Assembly (NCBI GenBank): GCA_025357915.1
Contig: JANYLH010000004.1
Location: forward strand, 1-64,000
Length of the DNA: 64,000 nt
DNA from: Gammaproteobacteria bacterium
Lineage (GTDB): Bacteria > Pseudomonadota > Gammaproteobacteria > Steroidobacterales > Steroidobacteraceae
Direction: 5' to 3'
Shown here: piece by piece, positions 51,665-61,539 of the stretch
How positions within the stretch are numbered: position 1 is the stretch's first letter
Layout of the letters: each line of letters starts with the position of its first letter
Program-made: the position numbers and the translations under genes
The notes under the pieces: generated by a model
What the model saw: the letters and a program-made list of their open reading frames with translations, nothing else
The model's database searches: none
Told to the model about the DNA's origin: nothing

Positions 51665-53038
51665 ATGCCTTTCATCCCGCATACCGAGGCTGATGTCGCG
51701 GAAATGCTTGCCGCGATCGGCGCGCCCAACATCGAGGCGCTGTTCGCCGAAATACCGCGCGAGCTGCGGACCCGTGCGCTCACCGGCATTCCAGAGGGCC
51801 TGAACGAGCAGCAGGTGATGCAGCTGATGTACGCGCGTGCCCGCATGGACGGCCGGCCGCTCAACTTCATCGGCGCCGGCGCTTACGAGCACCACATTCC
51901 GGCCGCGGTGTGGGCGATTGTTTCGCGCGGCGAGTTCTACAGCGCCTACACGCCCTACCAGGCCGAGGCCAGCCAGGGCACGCTGCAGACCATCTACGAA
52001 TACCAGTCGATGATCACGGCGCTCACCGGCGCCGAGGTCGCCAACGCCTCCGTCTACGACGGCGCCACGGCAGTGTCCGAGGCCTGCCTGATGGCGGTGC
52101 GCGCCAACCGCAAGTCCACGGCGGCGCGAGTGCTGCTGCCGCGCGCCGTGCATCCGCATTATCGCGCGGTGACGCAGGCCTCGACCGGCGGCCAGGGCCT
52201 CAAGCTCGAAGAACTCCCCTACGTGCGCGAGCGTGGCCAGACCGCGGTGGATGCGCTCGCCGCGTACGCCGACCAGGACATCACCGCGCTGGTCATCCAG
52301 CAGCCGAATTTCTTCGGCGTACTCGAGGATGTCGATGCGCTCAGCGACTGGGCGCACGCGCGCGGCGCCCTGGTGATCGCCGTAGTCAACCCGACCTCGC
52401 TCGCGGTGCTGAAGGCGCCAGGACTTTGGGGCCAGCGCGGCGCCGATATCGTCGTCGGTGACGGCCAGCCGCTCGGCTGCCCCCTGTCCTCCGGCGGGCC
52501 GTATTTCGGCTTCATGGCGACGCGCATGGAATACGTGCGGCAGATGCCCGGTCGCATCGTCGGCCGCACCGTCGACCTCGACGGCCGGCCCGGCTTCACG
52601 CTCACGCTCCAGGCGCGCGAGCAGCATATCCGCCGCGGCAAGGCCACCTCGAACATCTGTACCAACCAGGGACTGCTGATGATCGCCGGCACCATCTATC
52701 TGTCGCTCATGGGCGCGGCGGGGCTGGAGCGCGTTGCCCATGCCTGCATGGCCCGTACCGCCGAGCTGGTCGCCGCGCTGGCGCGTCTGCCCGGCGTGCG
52801 CACCGCGTTCAGCAGCGCGCGCTTCCACGAGGCCGTGCTGCTGCTCGACCGCCCGGCGGCGCCCGTGCTCGAAGCGCTTGCGGCGCGCGGCATCGAGGGC
52901 GGATTCGACCTCTCGGTCAACTACCCGGAACTTGGGCCGGCACTGCTGGTCTGTGCCACGGAGGCACGGAGCGCCGCGGATATCGCGGCGTATGCGGCGG
53001 CAATGGCCGAGGTGCTCAAAGCGGTGCGTGTGGCGTGA
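51665..53038 (+). CDS. gcvPA: Glycine dehydrogenase (decarboxylating) subunit 1
   Basis: N-terminal half of the split P protein, 457 residues, beginning [20 protein letters not shown]. Typical regions are [34 protein letters not shown] and [11 protein letters not shown]. It forms the alpha2beta2 decarboxylase with gcvPB. The subunits are adjacent in most genomes with split GcvP, but here 582 bp containing two large fold-back elements separate them. Confidence 0.96.
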   Translation: MPFIPHTEADVAEMLAAIGAPNIEALFAEIPRELRTRALTGIPEGLNEQQVMQLMYARARMDGRPLNFIGAGAYEHHIPAAVWAIVSRGEFYSAYTPYQAEASQGTLQTIYEYQSMITALTGAEVANASVYDGATAVSEACLMAVRANRKSTAARVLLPRAVHPHYRAVTQASTGGQGLKLEELPYVRERGQTAVDALAAYADQDITALVIQQPNFFGVLEDVDALSDWAHARGALVIAVVNPTSLAVLKAPGLWGQRGADIVVGDGQPLGCPLSSGGPYFGFMATRMEYVRQMPGRIVGRTVDLDGRPGFTLTLQAREQHIRRGKATSNICTNQGLLMIAGTIYLSLMGAAGLERVAHACMARTAELVAALARLPGVRTAFSSARFHEAVLLLDRPAAPVLEALAARGIEGGFDLSVNYPELGPALLVCATEARSAADIAAYAAAMAEVLKAVRVA

Positions 53039-53098
53039 GAGAAAGATGAAGACAGAAAATTGCAGAATCATGCGCCGTGCCGCCGGCTGCTCGCGCTG

Positions 53099-53319
53099 GC
53101 AGCAGTGGTGTGCCGGGTATCGCCCGGAAAAATGGTCGGCTGCGCTTCGCCTGTCGGTGCATCAGGAATGCACCGACAGGCGGCGAACCTCGCGCGGCCT
53201 GCCGCGTGTCAAAAATTGTCTCGATGTAAAGCGGAGAGACAACCTCAGACACGCGACCACGGCCGCGCTTCGGCAGCCTCCGACATTTTTCCGGGCGATA
53301 CCCGGCACACCACTGCTGC
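53099..53319 (+). repeat. Fold-back structured element, copy 1
   Basis: A 221-bp element between gcvPA and gcvPB. The outer arms 53099-53134 and 53284-53319 are 36-bp perfect inverted repeats. Inside are a 15-bp hairpin (53148-53162/53168-53182), a 24-base block shared with copy 2 (53183-53206), helix GCGCGGCC/GGCCGCGC (53192-53199/53261-53268), helix CGCGTGTC/GACACGCG (53203-53210/53248-53255) with TTGTCTC/GAGACAA inside it, and a 3' block (53259-53286) also shared. The core is read on the plus strand, so it is sense in the gcv mRNA. I know no named family that matches. Confidence 0.88.
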
Positions 53320-53369
53320 TGGTGTGGGTTGCGGTGGTCCGGGCTATGCGTCATACCGCTTGCGAGAAT

Positions 53370-53600
53370 GATGCCACGCGCCCGCATAGGCGCATTCACG
53401 GCGGGGAATGTCGGAGGGTGCCGAGGCGCGGCCGTTGCCGCGCGTCCTCTCTTTCAATTCCATCTTGCGGTGATCTGATGATCGACGCGCGGCAGGCCGC
53501 GCGAGGTTCGCCACCATTCGGCCTAGTTCCCATGGGCCGAATGGCGAGGCGCACCCGACCATTCCCCGCCGTGAATGCGCCTATGTGGGCGCGTGGCATC
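53370..53600 (-). repeat. Fold-back structured element, copy 2 (inverted)
   Basis: A 231-bp element whose core aligns with copy 1 when read on the minus strand. The outer arms 53370-53410 and 53560-53600 are 41-bp inverted repeats with a single G-T mismatch, and their sequence is unrelated to the arms of copy 1. The 24-base block lies at 53511-53488 and the 3' block at 53435-53408. Equivalent helices are kept by different bases: the variable hairpin is CCATTCGGCC/GGCCGAATGG and the inner helix is CGCGCGTC/GACGCGCG. The gcvPB start codon is 20 bp beyond. Confidence 0.88.
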
Positions 53601-53620
53601 GCTCTTGTGAGGTACGACGT

Positions 53621-55108
53621 ATGACCCTGCCGATGGTCGAACCACTGATCTACGACTATGGCCGTGCCGGTCGTGGCGCGCGTGGCCAGTGGCCGGCGGC
53701 CGAGAGCGTCGTGCCGGCGGTGCCCGCCGCCTTGCGGCGCGCGCGACGGGCGGCGCTGCCGGAGGTGAGCGAGCTGGACGTGGTCCGGCACTATACGCGG
53801 CTGTCGCAGCTCAACTTCTCCATCGACACGCATTTCTACCCGCTCGGCTCCTGCACGATGAAGTACAACCCGCGGGCCTGCAATGCTGCCGCGCTGCTGC
53901 CGGAGTTCCTGGGCCGGCATCCGCTGGCGAGCACGCGGCACAGCCAGGGTTTCCTGGCTTGCATGTTCGAGCTGCAGGAAATGCTCAAGGAAGTCACCGG
54001 CATGCAGGGCGTGGCGCTCACGCCGATGGCCGGCGCCCACGGCGAGTTTGCCGGCGTGGCGATGATTCGCGCCTATCATCGCGCGCGCGGCGATCTGGCG
54101 CGCAATGAGATCATCGTGCCCACGGCGGCGCACGGCACCAACCCCGCCACGGCCACCATGTGCGGCTGCGTGGCGCGCGAGGTTGGCGTGGGGCCCGACG
54201 GCGACGTCGATCTCGTGGCGCTCCGGGCCGCGGTTGGGCCGAAGACCGCGGGCATCATGCTCACCAACCCCTCCACGCTCGGCGTGTTCGAGCGGCATAT
54301 CCCCGAAATCGCGCGCATCGTGCACGACGCGGGCGGCCTGCTCTATTACGACGGTGCGAACCTCAACGCGATCCTGGGCAAGGTGCGGCCGGGCGACATG
54401 GAGTTCGACGTCATCCACATGAACCTGCACAAGACCTTTTCGACGCCGCACGGTGGCGGCGGGCCGGGTGCGGGCGCCGTCGGCGTCGGCCCGCGCCTGC
54501 TGCCGTACCTGCCGCTGCCGGTGGTGGCGCGGAGCGGTGAGGGCGATGCGGCGCGCTACCGGTGGTTGGGCGAGCAAGACCTGCCGCAGTCGATCGGCAG
54601 GCTCACCGGGTTCAACGGCAACGCCGGCGTGCTGCTGCGCGCCTACGTGTACATGCGCATGCTGGGACGCGACGGCATGAGCCGCGTCGGCGAGTATGCG
54701 ACGCTCAATTCAAACTATCTGCTGGCGCGGCTCCAGCAGGCGGGGTTTATCGCCGCCTATCCGCAGCGGCGCGCCAGCCACGAGTTCATCCTGACGCTCA
54801 AGGCGCTGGCGCAGCAGCAGGGCGTCACGGCGATGGACGTCGCCAAGCGGCTGCTGGATTTCGGTTTCCACGCGCCGACTACTTATTTTCCCCTGCTGGT
54901 GCCCGAGTGCCTGCTGATCGAGCCGACCGAGACCGAAAGCAAGGAGACGCTCGACGCTTTCGTGGCGGCGATGGCCGAGATCCTCCGCGAAGCGGCCAGC
55001 GACCCCGACACGCTGCGCGGCGCCCCGCACACCATGCCGGTGCGCCGGCTCGATGACGTGCGCGCGGCGCGCGAACTCGATCTCGCCCACCGGCCTGCCG
55101 CGGCCTGA
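53621..55108 (+). CDS. gcvPB: Glycine dehydrogenase (decarboxylating) subunit 2
   Basis: C-terminal half of the split P protein, 495 residues from the ATG at 53621 (GAGG 8 bases upstream). The PLP lysine is in [16 protein letters not shown]; other signatures are [14 protein letters not shown] and [13 protein letters not shown]. It catalyses decarboxylation of glycine with subunit 1. The last 20 bp of its leader follow the second fold-back element, whose stem could affect ribosome access. Confidence 0.96.
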   Translation: MTLPMVEPLIYDYGRAGRGARGQWPAAESVVPAVPAALRRARRAALPEVSELDVVRHYTRLSQLNFSIDTHFYPLGSCTMKYNPRACNAAALLPEFLGRHPLASTRHSQGFLACMFELQEMLKEVTGMQGVALTPMAGAHGEFAGVAMIRAYHRARGDLARNEIIVPTAAHGTNPATATMCGCVAREVGVGPDGDVDLVALRAAVGPKTAGIMLTNPSTLGVFERHIPEIARIVHDAGGLLYYDGANLNAILGKVRPGDMEFDVIHMNLHKTFSTPHGGGGPGAGAVGVGPRLLPYLPLPVVARSGEGDAARYRWLGEQDLPQSIGRLTGFNGNAGVLLRAYVYMRMLGRDGMSRVGEYATLNSNYLLARLQQAGFIAAYPQRRASHEFILTLKALAQQQGVTAMDVAKRLLDFGFHAPTTYFPLLVPECLLIEPTETESKETLDAFVAAMAEILREAASDPDTLRGAPHTMPVRRLDDVRAARELDLAHRPAAA

Positions 55109-55124
55109 TGGGTTCGCGCCCGTG

Positions 55125-55490
55125 ATGAACCGCGACAAGCCGCGCGGCTTCACCCGCCTGTTCCGCGCGTTCGATGCCAGCAGGAAGGGGCTGGTCGGCG
55201 CCTACCGCGAGGAAGCCGCGTTTCGCCAGGAACTGGCGTTTGCCCTCATCGCCACACCGCTGGGGTTGTGGCTCGGGCACAATGGCGTGGAGCGCGCATT
55301 GCTCGTGGCGCCAGTCATCCTGGTGCTGATCGTCGAACTGCTCAACAGCGCGATCGAAGCCGCCGTGGACCGCATAGGCCTGGAGCGCCATGAACTCGCC
55401 GGGCTGGCCAAGGACATCGGCTCCGCGGCGGTACTCATGGCCTTGTTCCTGCTTGCGGTGGTCTGGGCGCTGGTCTTGCTCGGCCGCTGA
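55125..55490 (+). CDS. dgkA: Diacylglycerol kinase
   Basis: Small trimeric inner-membrane kinase that recycles diacylglycerol to phosphatidic acid. It is 121 residues with three membrane helices. The catalytic signature is EEAAFRQELAFAL with ELLNSAIEAAVDRIGLERHELAGLAKDIGSAAV, including the conserved Glu and Asp. The ATG at 55125 (or GTG at 55122) lies 16 bp after gcvPB. Confidence 0.95.
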   Translation: MNRDKPRGFTRLFRAFDASRKGLVGAYREEAAFRQELAFALIATPLGLWLGHNGVERALLVAPVILVLIVELLNSAIEAAVDRIGLERHELAGLAKDIGSAAVLMALFLLAVVWALVLLGR

Positions 55491-55507
55491 ATCTTTCTGG
55501 AGACGAG

Positions 55508-56440
55508 ATGACGGCACTGATCTGTGGTTCGATGGCCTACGACACCGTGATGGTGTTCGAGGGGCGCTTTCGCGAACACATCCTGCCCGATCGCATCCAC
55601 GTGCTGAACGTCTCGTTCCTGGCGCCGTCGATGCGGCGCAATTTCGGCGGTTGCGCCGGCAACATTGCCTATAACCTGAAGCTTCTCGGCGGCGACGGCC
55701 TGATCATGGCCACGGTCGGCCATGACTTCGCGCCCTACCGCTCGTGGCTCGATGAGTGCGGCATTGCCTTGACGCACGTGCGGGAGGTGCCGGGTGAATT
55801 CACGGCACAGGCCTTCATCACCACCGACCTGGACGACAACCAGATCACCGCATTCCACCCGGGGGCCATGAATCATTCGCATCTCAACCAGGTCGCTGCG
55901 GCACCCGGCGTGCGTGCCGGCATCATCGCTCCCGATGGACGCCAGGGCATGCTCGAGCACGCCGCGCAGTTTGCCGCCGCGGGCATTCCCTTCATCTTCG
56001 ACCCGGGCCAGGGCCTGCCGATGTTCAACGGCGAGGAACTGCGCGCACTGGTCGACAGCGCGGCGTGGGTCGCGGTCAATGATTACGAGGGCAGCATGCT
56101 GACCGAGCGCACCGGCTGGTCGCTGGCCGACATTGCCGCTCGGGTCAGGGCGCTGATCGTCACGCGCGGTGGCGAGGGTTCCTGGATTTTTGCCGATGGC
56201 ACGCGGCACGAGATCCCGGTGGCGCGCGCGGTCCGCGTGGCGGATCCAACCGGGTGCGGCGATGCCTATCGCGCCGGCCTCCTGTTCGGCCTCCAGCGCG
56301 GCCTGGACTGGCCGACGACCGGCCGCATCGCCTCGCTCGCCGGCGCCATGAAGATCGAGTTCCACGGCACCCAGCAGCACCGTTACGATGGGGCGCAGTT
56401 CAGCGCGCGGTTCCGCGACACCTTCGGGACCGCACTGTGA
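55508..56440 (+). CDS. PfkB family carbohydrate/nucleoside kinase
   Basis: A ribokinase-fold kinase of 310 residues. The first PfkB signature area is RNFGGCAGNIAYNLKLLGG and the catalytic second signature is VADPTGCGDAYRAGLL with the base Asp. Such proteins near this length are often called adenosine kinase, but the nucleoside or sugar substrate cannot be fixed here. The stop overlaps the start of the following protease by 3 bases (GTGA). Confidence 0.9.
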   Translation: MTALICGSMAYDTVMVFEGRFREHILPDRIHVLNVSFLAPSMRRNFGGCAGNIAYNLKLLGGDGLIMATVGHDFAPYRSWLDECGIALTHVREVPGEFTAQAFITTDLDDNQITAFHPGAMNHSHLNQVAAAPGVRAGIIAPDGRQGMLEHAAQFAAAGIPFIFDPGQGLPMFNGEELRALVDSAAWVAVNDYEGSMLTERTGWSLADIAARVRALIVTRGGEGSWIFADGTRHEIPVARAVRVADPTGCGDAYRAGLLFGLQRGLDWPTTGRIASLAGAMKIEFHGTQQHRYDGAQFSARFRDTFGTAL

Positions 56441-59298
56441 CCGCGCTGCGCCGGGTCCTGTGCGCGGCGGCGGCCGTGTGCGCGTTGGCGCCGGCGGCGC
56501 TCGCCGCCCCCAGCAAGCCGGCCGTCGCCGCCGTCGCAGCCCAGCTGGCGATGCCGGCGGCACCGCCCGCGGACTGGGCGCGTACGCTCGAGCGCATCGC
56601 CGGAAGCGTGGTTACGATCGAGATCGATCAGACACGCTCCTTCGATACGGAACGGAACGTTTCGGCCCAGGCCACCGGGTTCGTGATCGACGCCCAGCGC
56701 GGACTGATACTGACCAACCGCCATGTCGTCACTCCCGGACCGGTCATTGCCGAGGCGACCTTCCTTAACCGCGAGGAGGTGGAACTGCACCCGGTCTATC
56801 GCGATCCGGTGCACGACTTCGGCATCTATCGCTACGATCCGGCCAGCCTGAAGTTCACGAAACCTGCGGCCCTGCCGCTCGCGCCCGAGGCCGCGCAGGT
56901 CGGTCGCGAGATCCGCGTGGTCGGCAACGACGCGGGCGAGCAGCTGTCGATCCTGTCGGGCACGATCGCGCGCCTGGATCGGGAGGCACCCGAATACGGC
57001 GTCGGCCGGTACAACGATTTCAATACCTTCTACATCCAGGCGGCCTCGAGCACTTCGGGCGGTTCTTCAGGTTCGCCCGTGGTGGACGTGCAGGGTCGGG
57101 TGGTGGCGCTCAATGCCGGTGGTTCGACCGGGTCGGCGACGAGTTTCTACCTGCCTCTTGGCCGCGTGCAGCGCGCGCTGCAGCTGATACAGCAGGGGAA
57201 ACCGGTCACTCGCGGCACGATCGAAACCGAATTCCATTACCGGCCCTACGATGAACTGCGGCGCCTGGGGCTGAGTACCGCGACTGAAGCCGCGGCGCGC
57301 GCGGCGCAGCCCGCCAATACGGGCATGCTGGTGGTTGAACGCGTGCAGCCCGGATCGGCGAGCGACAAGCTGCTGGCGCCGGGCGACGTCCTGGTGCGGC
57401 TCAATGGCGCGCCGGTCACCGGGTTCGAACCGCTCGAGGAAGTCCTCGACAACGCCGTGGGCCAGAGCGTGCGGCTGGAACTCGAGCGCGGCGGGCGGCC
57501 CTTCACCGCGCAACTCGCAGTGGCCGATTTGCATGCGATCACGCCGGCGAGCTTTCTCGAATTCGGCGATGCCGTGGTGCATACGCTTTCCTACCAGGAA
57601 GCGCGGCATTTCAATCTGCCGATCAGCGGTGTGTTCGTGGCCGCTTCGGGCTACAGCCTGGATGCGGCGGGCGTGCCGCGTGGTGCTGTGATCACCGAAC
57701 TCAATTCCAGGCCGGTCGCCACGCTCGCCGATTTCGAGGCCGGCGTAGCCGCGCTCGGCGATGGCGCCCGCTTTGCCGTGCGCTACGTCACGCTCGATGA
57801 TCCGCACCGCGCCGAACTGCGCTCGGTGCACATGGATCATCGCTGGTTTCCGGCGCGCCACTGTGAACGCAACGATACCAGCGGCTACTGGGACTGCGCC
57901 GACCTGCCGGTTCCGGCCACGGCGGCCCAGCCCGCCGGGGGCCCGCTGGCGCCGCTGAGCGTGGCGGGCAGTCCCGCTGTGCGCCTGCTGGCGCCGTCGC
58001 TGGTGGGGCTGACCTTCGACATGCCGTATCAGATATCGGGCGTGAACGAACGCAACTATCACGGCACCGGCCTGATCGTCGACGCCGAGCGGGGCCTCGT
58101 GATCACCGACCGCAACACCGTGCCGGTGTCGATCGGCGACGTGCGCCTGACGTTTGCGGGCACACTGGAGATTCCCGGCAAGGTTATCTACATTCATCCG
58201 CTCCACAATCTTGCGGTGGTGCAGTACGACCCGGCGCTGGCCCGGGGAGCGCCGCTGCGGGCCGCGACCCTGGCGACACAGCCGCTGCGGGCGGGCGAGG
58301 GCGTCGAGGTCGTCGGGCTCGATGGCAAGGGCGAACTCAAGTCGCGCGCCACGGCGATCGCCGAGGTCGATCCGCTGCTGCTCCCGCTGTCGCGATCGGT
58401 GGCCTTTCGTGACAGTAATATCGAAGTGGCCACGCTGGTCAATCCGCCCGATGAAGTGGTCGGCGTGCTGGCGGATCCGAGTGGCCGCGTGCGCGGCCTG
58501 TGGGCCAGCTTCGCTTCCGACAACGGACGGGAGCTGGTGCAGGAAAGCCGCGGCGTCGGCGCCGACCTGGTGGCCGAAACCCTGGATCTGGCGCGCCGTG
58601 CCGCACCGCTCCATTCACTCGAGGCCGAATTCGTCACGCAGACGCTCGCCGCGGCCCGTGGCCTGGGCTTGAGCGATGCGTGGATGGAGCGCATCCAGAA
58701 GAGCAATCCGGCCCGGCGCCAGGTGCTGAGCATTACGCGGCTGGTGGGAGGGTCGAGCGCGGCGCAGTTGCTGCAGTCGGGCGACATCCTCCTGGCCGTC
58801 GATGGCCAGCCGGTCAGCGAATTCCGCGACGTCGAGCGCGCGGTGGTGGCGCGCGAGGTCGTGCAGGTCACCGTCTGGCGCACCGACGGCGAACACACCC
58901 TGGCGGTGAAAACCGCTGCCCTGAGCGGCATCGACCTCGACCGGGCGGTACTCTGGGCGGGAGCGACACTGCAGGCGCCGCACCGGGCCATCAGCGCGCA
59001 GCGCGGCATCGAGCCGAGCGGCGTGTACGTCGCGTATTTCGCCTATGGGTCGCCTGCCAGCCGTTTCGGCCTGGTTCCCGGCCGGCGCATTGCCGAGGTT
59101 GACGGCCAGCCCACGCCGGACCTGGACAGTTTCCTGAAGCTGGTCATCGGGCGCCCCGACCGGGCTTCGCTTCGTATCAAGACCCTGGCGATCAACGGCG
59201 CGCCGGAGATGATTACACTCAAGCTCGATCGGCACTACTGGCCGGCCTATGAATTGCGCCGGCACGGTTACGCCTGGGAGCGCGTTGCGCTTGAATAG
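56437..59298 (+). CDS. Double HtrA-type PDZ serine protease resembling fungal Nma111/Ynm3
   Basis: A 953-residue protein from the GTG at 56437, with a signal peptide (about 1-23). The first trypsin-like domain keeps the triad: His96 in LTNRHVV, Asp127 in DPVHDFGIYRYDP and Ser211 in SGGSSGSPVV. PDZ domains follow. A second protease-like domain (about 520-740) has lost the triad (ITDRNTV instead of TNRHVV) and is followed by another PDZ part ending PDLDSFLKLV. The tandem active/degenerate layout and stretches such as VGNDAGEQLSILSG, APEYGVGRYNDFNTFYIQA and KPVTRGTIETEF match yeast Nma111 from memory. It is probably periplasmic. Confidence 0.85.
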   Translation: MTALRRVLCAAAAVCALAPAALAAPSKPAVAAVAAQLAMPAAPPADWARTLERIAGSVVTIEIDQTRSFDTERNVSAQATGFVIDAQRGLILTNRHVVTPGPVIAEATFLNREEVELHPVYRDPVHDFGIYRYDPASLKFTKPAALPLAPEAAQVGREIRVVGNDAGEQLSILSGTIARLDREAPEYGVGRYNDFNTFYIQAASSTSGGSSGSPVVDVQGRVVALNAGGSTGSATSFYLPLGRVQRALQLIQQGKPVTRGTIETEFHYRPYDELRRLGLSTATEAAARAAQPANTGMLVVERVQPGSASDKLLAPGDVLVRLNGAPVTGFEPLEEVLDNAVGQSVRLELERGGRPFTAQLAVADLHAITPASFLEFGDAVVHTLSYQEARHFNLPISGVFVAASGYSLDAAGVPRGAVITELNSRPVATLADFEAGVAALGDGARFAVRYVTLDDPHRAELRSVHMDHRWFPARHCERNDTSGYWDCADLPVPATAAQPAGGPLAPLSVAGSPAVRLLAPSLVGLTFDMPYQISGVNERNYHGTGLIVDAERGLVITDRNTVPVSIGDVRLTFAGTLEIPGKVIYIHPLHNLAVVQYDPALARGAPLRAATLATQPLRAGEGVEVVGLDGKGELKSRATAIAEVDPLLLPLSRSVAFRDSNIEVATLVNPPDEVVGVLADPSGRVRGLWASFASDNGRELVQESRGVGADLVAETLDLARRAAPLHSLEAEFVTQTLAAARGLGLSDAWMERIQKSNPARRQVLSITRLVGGSSAAQLLQSGDILLAVDGQPVSEFRDVERAVVAREVVQVTVWRTDGEHTLAVKTAALSGIDLDRAVLWAGATLQAPHRAISAQRGIEPSGVYVAYFAYGSPASRFGLVPGRRIAEVDGQPTPDLDSFLKLVIGRPDRASLRIKTLAINGAPEMITLKLDRHYWPAYELRRHGYAWERVALE

Positions 59299-59341
59299 CC
59301 GCGGCAATCACCCGATAGTGCACGTGAGCTGATATCCGTCC

Positions 59342-60343
59342 ATGGCCAGAGCGATCAGGGCAACACAACAGGAGCTGGACGTCGCGGTGCAGGCGCTGCG
59401 CAGCGGCGAAGTGGTCGCGTTTCCGACCGAGACCGTCTACGGACTGGGTGCGAATGCGCAGCATGCCGCAGCGCTGCAGAAGATATTCGCACTCAAGGGT
59501 CGTCCGATCTCCAACCCGCTGATCGTGCATCTGGACAGCGCCCGCTTTCTCCACCGCTGGGCGCGCGAGGTGCCTGCCGCGGCGGCAAAGCTGGCCGGAT
59601 GTTTCTGGCCGGGTCCCCTGACGCTGGTGCTGCCGCGCGCCGCGAACGTGCTGGACCTGGTTACGGGCGGCCAGGACACGGTAGCGGTGCGTGTGCCCTC
59701 GCACCCCATGGCGCAACAGCTACTCACGGCCTTTGGCGGCGGCATCGCGGCGCCATCCGCGAATCGTTACGGGCACGTCAGCCCGACACGCGCCGAACAC
59801 GTGCGCGAGGAATTCGGCGATGCGGTGCCGGTGGTGCTCGACGGCGGCGAGTGCAAGCTGGGCCTGGAATCAACCATCGTCGCCTGCATTGACGGCGAGG
59901 TACGGCTGCTGCGGCCGGGGCAGATCACGCTCACGCAGTTGCGCGGCGAAGTCGGCGCGGTAGCGAGCGGACCCGGACCCGGGGCGCCGCGCGTGCCCGG
60001 TTCCGCGCTGGCGCATTACGCGCCGGCGACGCCGCTGCGTCTGGTGGCCGTCGGCCAGATTGAACGGCTCGCGGCCGAGCTCTCGCGTGACGGCGCGCGC
60101 ATTGGCGTGCTGGCGCAGCGCCCGCCGTTGGGCTCGTTCCGCAACGTCACCTGGATCAATGCTGGCTCGCGGCTCGAGAGCTTCGCCCATGACCTGTACG
60201 CTCACCTGCGGGCCCTCGACAAGGCGGGCGCGGCCTGCCTGTTGGTCCAGGAGGTCCCGGCCGACGAGAGCTGGGACGCAGTGCGCGACCGACTGACCCG
60301 CGCGGCGTCCGCCACCGCGCCCGATCCGGGAGATATGCCGTGA
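59342..60343 (+). CDS. tsaC: L-threonylcarbamoyladenylate synthase, Sua5 type
   Basis: Makes threonylcarbamoyl-AMP for the t6A37 modification of ANN-decoding tRNAs. The YrdC domain (about 1-200) has GEVVAFPTETVYGLGANA, KGRPISNPLIVH and SANRYGHVSPT. An extra C-terminal Sua5 domain of about 110 residues makes it 333 residues, so it is the long form rather than the short TsaC. The ATG is at 59342 and it overlaps the decarboxylase by 4 bp. Confidence 0.93.
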   Translation: MARAIRATQQELDVAVQALRSGEVVAFPTETVYGLGANAQHAAALQKIFALKGRPISNPLIVHLDSARFLHRWAREVPAAAAKLAGCFWPGPLTLVLPRAANVLDLVTGGQDTVAVRVPSHPMAQQLLTAFGGGIAAPSANRYGHVSPTRAEHVREEFGDAVPVVLDGGECKLGLESTIVACIDGEVRLLRPGQITLTQLRGEVGAVASGPGPGAPRVPGSALAHYAPATPLRLVAVGQIERLAAELSRDGARIGVLAQRPPLGSFRNVTWINAGSRLESFAHDLYAHLRALDKAGAACLLVQEVPADESWDAVRDRLTRAASATAPDPGDMP

Positions 60344-61497
60344 GCCGTAAGCGCTTCATTGATCCATTCGAGCCGGAGCACATCCGCCGCCTGGTCGCCG
60401 AGTTCGGCTCACCGCTCCTGATCGTCGACTGCCAACGGGTGCGCACGCAGTACCGCAAGCTCCGCAAGGCGCTGCCGGGCGTCGACCTGCACTATGCGCT
60501 GAAGCCGCTGCCGCATCCGGCGGTGGTGCGTGCGATCGTCGATGAAGGCGGCTGGCTCGACCTGGCGACCACGGGTGAGGTGCAGCTCGCCGCCAGTCTG
60601 GGGATCGATCCGGCGCGCTGCATTCATACGCATCCAATCAAGCGCGAGCGCGATATCCACAACGCGCTCGAATACGGCATCACCACCTTGGTCGCCGACA
60701 ACCCCGACGAGGTGCGCAAACTCCGCCCCTATGCCGGGCGTGTGGCGCTCCTGCTGCGCGTCTCATTCCGCCATCCCGGCGCGGTCTGCGACCTGTCGCG
60801 GAAATTTGGCTGCGACCCGGAGGCTGCGCTGGAGCTGGCGCGCCTGGCCGCACGGGAGGGCCTCAATGTAAGCGGTCTCTCATTCCATGTTGGCTCGCAG
60901 GCCGCGGACGCGGCCAAGCACGTCGAGGCCATCGAGGTGTGCGCGCGGCTGCTGGCCGCGGCGCGTCGCGAGCGGCTTGGCGCCTGCGATACGCTCGATA
61001 TCGGCGGCGGTTTTCCCATCGACTATACCGAACCCGCTGCCGACATCGGCCGCTACTGCGCGCCCATGCGCCGGGCGCTGGCCCGGCTGCCCAGGCGCGT
61101 GCGCGTGATCGCCGAGCCCGGCCGCTACCTGGCTGGCCCGGCGGCAATCGGCGTCGCCACGGTCATGGGCCGCGCGCAGCGCGAGGGTCACTGGTGGTAC
61201 TACCTCGACGACGGCGTCTACGGTTCCTACAGCGGCCAGCTCTATGATCACGCCCGCTACCCGCTGAGCGCCATGCGCACCGGGCCGCTACTGCCCTCGG
61301 TGCTGGCCGGCCCCACCTGCGACGGGATCGACGTGATCGCCGAGCATCTCCAGCTGCCGCGGTTGAATATCGGCGACCTGATTGTCGGGCGGCAGATGGG
61401 CGCCTATACCTGGTCCACTGCATCGACCTTCAATTTCTTCCCCAAGGCCACCATCGTCGCGGCCAACCGCCAGCCGGGCGATAGCGGCGGGGTATGA
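60340..61497 (+). CDS. Fold-type III PLP decarboxylase (ornithine/lysine/diaminopimelate type)
   Basis: A 385-residue alanine-racemase-fold decarboxylase. The PLP lysine is in DLHYALKPLPHP, the glycine-rich phosphate site is DIGGGFPIDY, and the second-subunit active-site Cys-Asp is in GPTCDGIDVI. It lacks the length of biosynthetic arginine decarboxylase and fits the ornithine/lysine decarboxylase class that makes putrescine or cadaverine. The exact substrate needs assay. It is coupled to the Sua5 gene by a 4-bp overlap. Confidence 0.87.
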   Translation: MSRKRFIDPFEPEHIRRLVAEFGSPLLIVDCQRVRTQYRKLRKALPGVDLHYALKPLPHPAVVRAIVDEGGWLDLATTGEVQLAASLGIDPARCIHTHPIKRERDIHNALEYGITTLVADNPDEVRKLRPYAGRVALLLRVSFRHPGAVCDLSRKFGCDPEAALELARLAAREGLNVSGLSFHVGSQAADAAKHVEAIEVCARLLAAARRERLGACDTLDIGGGFPIDYTEPAADIGRYCAPMRRALARLPRRVRVIAEPGRYLAGPAAIGVATVMGRAQREGHWWYYLDDGVYGSYSGQLYDHARYPLSAMRTGPLLPSVLAGPTCDGIDVIAEHLQLPRLNIGDLIVGRQMGAYTWSTASTFNFFPKATIVAANRQPGDSGGV

Positions 61498-61539
61498 TCG
61501 GCGGCGAGCCGCAGCCGCACACCGGAGCAGATCGCGCCC

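Noticed and set aside
53060-53562. Several short frames on both strands between gcvPA and gcvPB
   Set aside because: They fall within the two fold-back elements and are explained by them; the protein sequences resemble each other only because the DNA is repeated in inverted form.
53099-53600. Integron attC sites or a retron msr-msd as the explanation of the fold-back elements
   Set aside because: The attC core sequences (RYYYAAC/GTTRRRY) and an integrase are absent, and there is no reverse transcriptase near; the conserved part is the multi-helix core.
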